12,231 nt of DNA, taken from positions 1-12,231 of the forward strand of contig CAMLKV010000025.1 of the NCBI GenBank assembly GCA_946480635.1, in the 5' to 3' direction. The stretch comes from an uncultured Flavobacterium sp. (GTDB taxonomy: Bacteria > Bacteroidota > Bacteroidia > Flavobacteriales > Flavobacteriaceae). How positions within the stretch are numbered: position 1 is the first letter of the stretch; every line of letters begins with the position of its first letter. The position numbers were made by a program, and so were the translations under genes. The notes beneath the pieces were generated by a model. That model was not told the DNA's origin. It saw nothing but the letters and a program-made list of their open reading frames with translations, and did no database searches. Below, in pieces: positions 6,675 through 12,231 of the stretch.

Positions 6675-8546
6675 CTATCTTCCCATATACACCAACATCA
6701 CTGAAATATCATTTGGAGAAACTCCACTGATACGTGATGCTTGAGATATAGTTACAGGACGAATTTTTTTAAGTTTTTCTCTAGCCTCATAAGAAAGAGA
6801 CTTTAATTGGTCGTAATCAAAATTATCAGGAATGCGAATGTTTTCTAAGCGGTGAAGTTTTTCAGCATTAGTTCTTTCCTTTTCGATATAACCTGAATAT
6901 TTAACTTGAATTTCGGCTTGCTCTAAAACTTCATTGTCTAAATTAGTCAAAGAAACATAATCTTGCACTTTTTCAAATTTCAACATATCTTCCATACCAA
7001 TTTGTGGACGAGAGAAAATTTTAAACATTTTATCTCCTTGCGATATAGGAGTACTATCATTTGCTTCTAAAACAGGATTGGCTTCTCCAACAGAAACCGA
7101 AGTTTCTTTAAAGAACTCAACCATTTTTTCAGCTTCATTAAACTTATACTCCATGCGTCGCATTCTTTCATCTGAAGCTAAACCAATTTTATTAGACATT
7201 GGTGTTAAACGATAATCTGCATTATCCTGACGAAGTAAAGTTCTATATTCAGCGCGAGAGGTAAACATACGATAAGGTTCTTCTGTTCCTTTCGTAATTA
7301 AATCGTCAATAAGAACTCCTATATATGCTTCATCACGTTTTAATGTAAACTCATCTCTTTCTTGTGCTTTTAATGCAGCATTAATTCCTGCCATTAATCC
7401 TTGAGAAGCCGCTTCTTCATATCCCGTAGTTCCATTAATTTGTCCTGCAAAATACAATCCAGAAATTAACTTGGTTTCTAATGTATGTTTTAATTGTGTA
7501 GGAGGGAAGTAATCATATTCGATTGCATAACCAGCTCTGAAGAATTTTACATTTTCAAAACCTTCAACAGAACGCAATGCTTTGAACTGAACATCTTCTG
7601 GTAAAGAAGTTGAAAATCCATTCACATATACTTCAACCGTATTCCATCCTTCAGGCTCAACAAAAAGCTGATGACGATCTTTATCGGCAAAGCGATTAAT
7701 TTTATCTTCAATAGATGGACAGTAACGAGGGCCTAACGATTTTATTCTTCCATTAAACATAGGAGAACGATCAAATCCCTCACGCAATAAATCATGCACA
7801 AGAGGAGAGGTATACGTCATATGACAATCACGTTGAACCGTTAATGGTTTTGTAACATCTGAATAAGAAAATTTAGCTGGATTAACATCTCCTGGTTCAA
7901 CACGCATTTTAGAATAATCTAACGAGCGACCATCAACACGAGGAGGAGTTCCTGTTTTCATTCTTCCTGATTGAAATCCTAAACGAACTAAGTCTTCAGT
8001 AATTCCATATGATGCACTTTCACCCGCACGACCACCTCCAAATTGTTTGTCTCCAATATGAATTAATCCATTCAAAAAAGTACCATTGGTAAGCACAATT
8101 GTTTTAGCATAAATAGAAAGACCTATAGCCGTTTTAACACCAACTACTTTATCTCCTTCAGTCAATATACCTGTTACCATCTCTTGATAAAAATCAAGAT
8201 TTGGTGTTTGCTCCAACATTAAACGCCATTCTTCTGAAAAGCGCATACGATCACTCTGACAACGTGGTGACCACATAGCAGGACCTTTTGATTGGTTAAG
8301 CATTTTGAATTGTATTGCAGTTTTGTCTGAAACAATTCCAGAATAACCACCAAGCGCATCAATTTCACGAACGATTTGCCCTTTTGCAATTCCGCCCATC
8401 GCAGGGTTACACGACATTTGAGCTATGTTTTGCAAACTCATCGTGATCAACAAAGTCTTACATCCTAAATTTGCAGCAGACGCTGCTGCCTCACAACCTG
8501 CGTGACCAGCACCAACCACAATTACATCATACTTCTCTAAAAACAT
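6675..8546 (-). CDS. mnmG: tRNA uridine-5-carboxymethylaminomethyl modification enzyme MnmG (GidA)
   Basis: MnmG works with the GTPase MnmE in the cytoplasm to place the (carboxymethyl)aminomethyl group on C5 of the wobble uridine of certain tRNAs, using FAD, NADH and methylene-tetrahydrofolate. The 623-aa length is normal for the family. The FAD-binding P-loop GAGHAG is at 12-17. The two family cysteines are C46 in SCNPAMGG and C276 in RYCPSIEDK. GGRAGE (171-176), the late FAD-contact motif FAGQINGTTGYEEAASQG and the C-terminal helical MnmE/tRNA-binding domain ending RPVTISQASRISGVSP are all intact. ATG 8546 is supported by a purine-rich AAAGGA four bases upstream (8551-8556), unusual in a phylum that rarely uses such sites. 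The gene is often close to the chromosome origin, which fits the parS sites on both sides of it. Confidence 0.98.
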   Translation of the reverse strand: MFLEKYDVIVVGAGHAGCEAAASAANLGCKTLLITMSLQNIAQMSCNPAMGGIAKGQIVREIDALGGYSGIVSDKTAIQFKMLNQSKGPAMWSPRCQSDRMRFSEEWRLMLEQTPNLDFYQEMVTGILTEGDKVVGVKTAIGLSIYAKTIVLTNGTFLNGLIHIGDKQFGGGRAGESASYGITEDLVRLGFQSGRMKTGTPPRVDGRSLDYSKMRVEPGDVNPAKFSYSDVTKPLTVQRDCHMTYTSPLVHDLLREGFDRSPMFNGRIKSLGPRYCPSIEDKINRFADKDRHQLFVEPEGWNTVEVYVNGFSTSLPEDVQFKALRSVEGFENVKFFRAGYAIEYDYFPPTQLKHTLETKLISGLYFAGQINGTTGYEEAASQGLMAGINAALKAQERDEFTLKRDEAYIGVLIDDLITKGTEEPYRMFTSRAEYRTLLRQDNADYRLTPMSNKIGLASDERMRRMEYKFNEAEKMVEFFKETSVSVGEANPVLEANDSTPISQGDKMFKIFSRPQIGMEDMLKFEKVQDYVSLTNLDNEVLEQAEIQVKYSGYIEKERTNAEKLHRLENIRIPDNFDYDQLKSLSYEAREKLKKIRPVTISQASRISGVSPNDISVMLVYMGR

Positions 8547-8575
8547 AATTTCCTTTCGGGATTTTACAATTAATT

Positions 8576-8591
8576 TGTTTCACGTGAAACA
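8576..8591. promoter_or_regulatory. parS site, perfect, centre of a 32-bp palindrome
   Basis: TGTTTCACGTGAAACA is an exact 16-bp parS. Symmetry continues outward through A/T bases without a mismatch to 8568-8599, giving a 32-bp perfect inverted repeat with no spacer. It lies in the ybeY-mnmG gap, 30 nt upstream of the mnmG start. ParB dimers recognise the central 16 bp; the role of the extra symmetry is unknown. Confidence 0.92.
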
Positions 8592-8626
8592 AATTAATTA
8601 ATACTTTATTTATAAAATTTATTTTC

Positions 8627-8642
8627 TGTTCCACGTGGAACA
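8627..8642. promoter_or_regulatory. parS site, perfect symmetric variant, centre of a 38-bp palindrome
   Basis: TGTTCCACGTGGAACA is the fully symmetric CC/GG form of parS, known for example from pseudomonads. Perfect symmetry extends to 8616-8653 (38 bp). Its centre is 51 bp from the site at 8576-8591 and 42 bp from the one at 8669-8684. It is not followed by a clean T-tract on either strand, so I read it as a protein-binding site rather than a terminator. Confidence 0.9.
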
Positions 8643-8661
8643 GAAAATAAATTAAAGTTGT

Positions 8662-9084
8662 TTAAGAATGTTTCACGTGAAACATTTTGATTTTTTCTTC
8701 CTCTTTAGAACGCATTAACAATTCATCAGATTCAGATTTATCTTTATATCCACAATAGTGTAATACGCCGTGAATAATTACTCTTTTTAATTCATCTTCA
8801 AAAGAAACATTAAAATCATTTGCGTTATCCTGAACACGTTCAACAGAAATAAATATATCACCTGAAACAACATTGCCTTCTGTATAATCAAAACTGATAA
8901 TGTCAGTTAAGGTATCATGGTCTAAATATTGTTGGTTGATTTCAAGTAAATATTCATCATCACAAAATATATAAGACAGTTCTCCTAAATCTTTCCCTTC
9001 AGATTCAATAACATTTTCAATCCAAGAAGTGTAATCTTCTTCGTTTGAAATTAAAAATTCTGTTTCGTAATTATAACTAATCAT
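8662..9084 (-). CDS. ybeY: Endoribonuclease YbeY, rRNA maturation factor
   Basis: YbeY is a single-strand-specific metal-dependent endoribonuclease needed for 16S rRNA 3' maturation and ribosome quality control. The 140-aa protein has the TDIISF motif (60-65; TDVLSF in many relatives) and the metal-site motif HGVLHYCGYKD (105-115), with H105 and H109 as two zinc ligands. The position of the usual third His is D115, a substitution I associate with Bacteroidota members of the family; Asp can still bind metal. The C-terminal extension MFHVKHS is the translation of a parS site and is unlikely to be needed for catalysis. The start codon overlaps the end of the DUF4175-like gene (ATGATTAG, 8 nt), indicating translational coupling. 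The stop is followed by a 115-nt gap holding two more parS sites before mnmG. Confidence 0.95.
   Translation of the reverse strand: MISYNYETEFLISNEEDYTSWIENVIESEGKDLGELSYIFCDDEYLLEINQQYLDHDTLTDIISFDYTEGNVVSGDIFISVERVQDNANDFNVSFEDELKRVIIHGVLHYCGYKDKSESDELLMRSKEEEKIKMFHVKHS
8669..8684. promoter_or_regulatory. parS site, perfect, inside the 3' end of ybeY
   Basis: TGTTTCACGTGAAACA is an exact parS, with symmetry extending to 8667-8686. It overlaps the last codons of ybeY and encodes the tail MFHVKH just before Ser and the stop codon. It is the third perfect parS within 109 bp. Confidence 0.92.
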
Positions 9085-12000
9085 TCTCTTTAAAATAATC
9101 TTGAACGCGTTTATTAAATTGCGAGCGCAAAGGTAGTGTTTGTCTGTTTAATATTTCAATACTATTTAAATATTCTTGAAGCTTTTGAGGTAGGGCAGGA
9201 GCAGTATTTTGAAATTCCTTTTTATTTGTTATCCCTTCTCTTTTTTCATCTTGATTTTGTTTTTGAACAGCTTCTTCAAGTTTTAATAAATCATATTTTA
9301 AGTTCAAAGCTTTTTGAATTACATCTTGGGTAAACCCTTTATTGATCAATTGCTTTTCGATTTGTTTCATCTTATTTAAAGCATCTTGTCCAGCACCACT
9401 TAAACCATGTTTTTTTAATTCGTTTTCTAAACTTTCACGAAGCTGACGTTGTTCTTTTAATATATCTAAAACTTCTTTAGCATTACCTTCACCATCATTA
9501 TTTGAACCTTCGCCACTTTGAGATTGACCAGATTTATTTCCATTTTGTCCACCTTGTGATCCTTCCCCAGGGGATTGACCTGGCTTTTGACCAGATTTCT
9601 GTCCTGGTTTTTCACCTTGCATATCTCCACCTTCTTTATTTCCTTGTTGCATTTTCTCACCAAGTCCTTGTTGCTTTTTAATAATATCTGGCAGTTGCAT
9701 CCCACTACCTTGACCTTTGCCAGGTTTAGGAGAGCCTTGTCCTTGACCAGACATTTGCATTTGCATGCCATTTAAAATATCAGCTAATAAATTAGCTAAA
9801 GTGTTGGTCCCTGTTAAAGCAAATTGTTGGCTTGCTGTTCCTCTTCCTATCTGATTTTCGGTAAAAGAAGTGATGCTTTTATCCATGTTGTAATGAATAT
9901 TACCAACTTCATTAATAACTTTATCACCAATTTTTGGATTACGTAGCGACAAAGCAAATAAACTATCATCTACATATCTAAATTGATTTTTTAAATCTTG
10001 CTGACGTTTTAAGTTTTTTGCAAAAGAGGCATTACTACCGTTAGCATCCTTCACACTTTTTATTAAGTTTTCCTGAGAAAAAGAAACCTCGACTAAATTA
10101 TCTAGAATCTGACGAAGCATTTTAACATCTTCCTGCAATTGTTCTTGTTCTCCTCCTTGCATTTCGATTTGCATAGACTGACCCATTTGTTGCATTTTTT
10201 TTGCAGCACTTTTTTGTTTGGGAGATGCTGATGAAGGAGAGTTTTTCTGTAATTGATCCGAAGCGTTTTTTAAATCCCTATCAATACTTTCATGCTTTTC
10301 CTTATCATTTGGAATATCCATAGGTTTCTTTAACTCTTTATTTTCTTTGTCAAGAGCGTCAAGTTGTTTCTTTAGATCTTCAAATTCTTTATTAATTTCA
10401 TTTTGTTTCTCTGTAGAATTCTCTTTACTATCAGATAGCTTCTCTTGCTTCTCAGCTAACTTTTCTAATTTGTCTGCAATTTGTTCAGCTTTCTTTTCTA
10501 CATAATAACGCTTGGTAAGCTCAACCAATTGTTCTAAGCTTTTTGTTTGATTTTTACTTTTTTGCTGAAACTTTTCTATACGATCAAATAATTCTTCTTG
10601 CTCAAGTTTATTATTCAATTCTTTTAATTCATCTAAAAGTTTTTGATTTTTTTCAGATTCCTTTTCAACTTTTTCTAGTCTTTCTTTTAATAATTCTTTA
10701 TCAGGATCCTTTTCATTAGGATTAAATTTCTCTAGATTCTCTTTCATTTTCTCAGAGAACTCTTTGAACATTTCTTCTTGTTGCTTTTGACGCTGTAGGA
10801 AATCATTCATCTTTTGCTGATCTTTATAATCAAGATTCTTTTTCTCCTTATTATTTTGTTGAAGTTTTTCTAATTCATTTAGTTGCTTGTCTTGACTCTT
10901 TAAAGATTTTTCCAAACCTTGAATGCTTTGGTTTTGGTTCTCTAAAAACTGTTCTTGCTTTTCAGATTCAGTATCTTCTCTGTGTGAAAAAATAGAAGAT
11001 TTTACACTTTTGAAATGATGAATAGCATCGTTGTCATATACTTCAAAATAATACTCATAAGCAATACCTTCTTCAATAGGTAAATTACTTGGGAAAGCAA
11101 AAACGAATTGGTCATACACATCTTTCTTAACTCTTATCGTTCCACGATGTGTTTTATTAGGATTATTCTTTGGATAATAAACAACTTGGAGTTTTGAAAG
11201 TCCATAATCATCAGATAACTGACCTAGCATATAGTTTTTACCAAGTTTTAAAGTGTCGGGAGCAACATCAACTTTTATAGTTGGGTATTGATCTTTAACA
11301 ACATTGATAGAATATGATAATTTTTCATAATCTTTTACCTTACTATTAGAAGTAACTATTTGATAATCTGTATTTTCATAGAAATTTTTAGATAAACTAA
11401 AAGCTTTTTCATTCTGAGAAAAAGAAAACACCTTATTCTTCTCAATAAGATTAACTTTATCAGTAGCAACCGTATTCATAATCCAAGAAACTTGAGTACC
11501 TTCGGGAATAATAGCATTACCAGTACCCTTAATTACTTCAGACTTTTTGTTCAAATAAGCTGGAAAATTAAGTTTCATTTCAAAGTTTACAATTGCAGGA
11601 ACTGTAGTTACATTCAAAATATAATCTGAAGAAGAAACTTCATTCGCTACGATATGAAAGTCAATATTGGAAACTGGCTTTTCAAATAGGTACTGAAATT
11701 CTCCAGGTTTGATACTTTCCATAAAATAGCTTTCATCATTAATATAAATAAGCGCTTTTTCAGGAACGACTTTACCAACAGTTTTTACTTTTAAAACAAA
11801 ATCTTTATTTTGTTCTGTAACCAAATTGTTTGTTAGCACAAAACTAAAAGGAGCTGGCGGAATATATTGCTGTTTGAAATTAACAACTCTACTCATACTT
11901 TCTGTAATGAATTCTTTTCTTCCAGAAATTGTAAGAAACAATATAAAAAGTAACGGAATAGCTGCTAACGGAATATACTTCTTGTTCTTATTAAAATCTA

Positions 12001-12231
12001 CAGCATTGGTGAATGGAATAGGTTGCAAAGAATTTGCTTTTTGTTCAATAGAGGCAAGAAGCAACTCAGATTCATTTTTATCATTAGCCAATTGTAAAAA
12101 ATTAACCAACTTATCATTTACAGCAGAAAAATGATTTCCAATAATTTTAGAAGCATCTTCATAAGTAATTCCTTTTTGAAGTTTAAATAATTTCGATAAA
12201 GGAAAAGCAATGAATCTTGATAACAGAAATA
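9077..12231 (-). CDS. DUF4175-like large membrane-anchored coiled-coil protein (5' end beyond window)
   Basis: The frame is open to the right edge, so about 1050 C-terminal residues are visible and the true start is outside. The TTG at 12109 is not the start: the reading continues upstream as KLFKLQKGITYEDASKIIG. It looks like the large DUF4175 family of Bacteroidota; in relatives I recall, one or two more membrane helices precede this point. Visible parts in order are a membrane helix near fragment residues 85-102 (IPLAAIPLLFILFLTISG), about 300 residues of beta-rich extracytoplasmic sequence (FSFVLTNN, VPAIVNFEMKLNFPAYLNKKSE), a very charged Glu/Lys/Gln coiled coil (about 420-690), a Gln/Met-rich helical stretch, a Gly/Gln/Lys/Ser low-complexity segment (about 825-915) and a final helical domain. 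Function is unknown; an envelope scaffold is plausible. Its stop overlaps the ybeY start by 8 nt. Confidence 0.85.
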   Translation of the reverse strand, partial: FLLSRFIAFPLSKLFKLQKGITYEDASKIIGNHFSAVNDKLVNFLQLANDKNESELLLASIEQKANSLQPIPFTNAVDFNKNKKYIPLAAIPLLFILFLTISGRKEFITESMSRVVNFKQQYIPPAPFSFVLTNNLVTEQNKDFVLKVKTVGKVVPEKALIYINDESYFMESIKPGEFQYLFEKPVSNIDFHIVANEVSSSDYILNVTTVPAIVNFEMKLNFPAYLNKKSEVIKGTGNAIIPEGTQVSWIMNTVATDKVNLIEKNKVFSFSQNEKAFSLSKNFYENTDYQIVTSNSKVKDYEKLSYSINVVKDQYPTIKVDVAPDTLKLGKNYMLGQLSDDYGLSKLQVVYYPKNNPNKTHRGTIRVKKDVYDQFVFAFPSNLPIEEGIAYEYYFEVYDNDAIHHFKSVKSSIFSHREDTESEKQEQFLENQNQSIQGLEKSLKSQDKQLNELEKLQQNNKEKKNLDYKDQQKMNDFLQRQKQQEEMFKEFSEKMKENLEKFNPNEKDPDKELLKERLEKVEKESEKNQKLLDELKELNNKLEQEELFDRIEKFQQKSKNQTKSLEQLVELTKRYYVEKKAEQIADKLEKLAEKQEKLSDSKENSTEKQNEINKEFEDLKKQLDALDKENKELKKPMDIPNDKEKHESIDRDLKNASDQLQKNSPSSASPKQKSAAKKMQQMGQSMQIEMQGGEQEQLQEDVKMLRQILDNLVEVSFSQENLIKSVKDANGSNASFAKNLKRQQDLKNQFRYVDDSLFALSLRNPKIGDKVINEVGNIHYNMDKSITSFTENQIGRGTASQQFALTGTNTLANLLADILNGMQMQMSGQGQGSPKPGKGQGSGMQLPDIIKKQQGLGEKMQQGNKEGGDMQGEKPGQKSGQKPGQSPGEGSQGGQNGNKSGQSQSGEGSNNDGEGNAKEVLDILKEQRQLRESLENELKKHGLSGAGQDALNKMKQIEKQLINKGFTQDVIQKALNLKYDLLKLEEAVQKQNQDEKREGITNKKEFQNTAPALPQKLQEYLNSIEILNRQTLPLRSQFNKRVQDYFKEND
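9481..9751 (-). repeat. Gly/Gln/Lys/Ser low-complexity coding repeat in the DUF4175-like protein
   Basis: About 90 codons encode degenerate short units such as GQGQGSPKPGKGQGSG and KPGQKSGQKPGQSPGEGSQG, interrupted by a helical patch (LPDIIKKQQGLGEKMQQ). Such a segment is probably a disordered linker before the C-terminal helical domain. The period is irregular (3-5 residues), so length changes between strains are likely. The open frames seen here in other phases are side effects of this composition. Confidence 0.7.

Noticed and set aside
8568..8653. The two long palindromes as transcription terminators
   Set aside because: They have no unpaired loop in DNA, lack a clean T-tract on either strand, lie inside a likely operon, and their centres are exact parS sites.
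8831..8842. 12-bp palindrome TGAACACGTTCA in ybeY
   Set aside because: It lacks CACGTG and parS arms, sits in ordinary coding sequence, and is short enough to occur by chance.
9466..9771. 101-codon minus-strand frame rich in Lys and Cys
   Set aside because: It is an out-of-frame reading of the Gly/Gln/Lys repeat in the DUF4175-like gene, with no start context of its own.
11138..11153. parS-like half site (GTTCCACG) in the DUF4175-like gene
   Set aside because: Only the left half matches; the right half (ATGTGTTT) destroys the symmetry and the CACGTG core.
12059..12109. TTG at 12109 as the start of the DUF4175-like protein
   Set aside because: The frame stays open to the window edge and the upstream residues (KLFKLQKGITYEDASKIIGNHF) look like continuous protein.

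Overview
The window looks like chromosomal DNA from a member of the Flavobacteriaceae, most likely a Flavobacterium-like species. The evidence is low GC content, A/T-rich spacers, promoters of the Bacteroidota type (TTG-N19-TAnnTTTG), a secreted Ig-like or beta-sandwich surface protein of the kind exported by the type IX secretion system, a DUF4175-like envelope protein, and a DNA polymerase III delta' subunit and YbeY with the residue substitutions typical of this phylum. This is a judgement from sequence features, not from a database search. I see no rRNA, tRNA, CRISPR array, insertion sequence or phage gene.

Layout. (i) 1-2519, minus strand: the first 209 codons of a large exported protein (cut by the window edge), then a hairpin terminator. 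Upstream of that is a two-gene unit, a 146-aa exported protein of unknown function followed by a 426-aa exported right-handed beta-helix protein. The unit is driven by a near-perfect Bacteroidota promoter at 2555-2584. (ii) 2520-2928: an AT-rich divergent spacer. (iii) 2929-4466, plus strand: a two-gene unit of the clamp-loader delta' subunit (holB-like) and a small DoxX-like membrane protein, closed by a strong bidirectional terminator at 4481-4515. (iv) 4530-5108, minus: an OmpH/Skp-like lipoprotein. (v) 5426-12231, minus: a compact series read in the order DUF4175-like protein (5' end off the window), ybeY, mnmG, a tandem-SH3 protein and a class I methyltransferase. The gaps are an 8-nt overlap, 115, 30 and 19 nt, and a terminator at 5355-5395 follows. 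These are probably co-transcribed, at least in part. Two of the products act on RNA (rRNA maturation and tRNA wobble-uridine modification); the roles of the others are less certain.

The main hidden signal is a cluster of parS centromere sites (consensus TGTTNCACGTGNAACA) around mnmG. There are three perfect 16-bp sites within 109 bp (8576-8684), one 15/16 site at 6648-6663 touching the start region of the SH3 gene, and one weaker 13/16 site inside the methyltransferase gene (5609-5624). Two of the perfect sites are the centres of much longer perfect palindromes (32 and 38 bp), and a third encodes the C-terminal tail of YbeY. ParB loads on such sites near the replication origin, so this is very probably the origin-proximal segregation locus of the chromosome. 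ParA, ParB and a DnaA-box cluster are not in the window. I see no clearly new multi-gene system here; the parS architecture is the part most worth following up.
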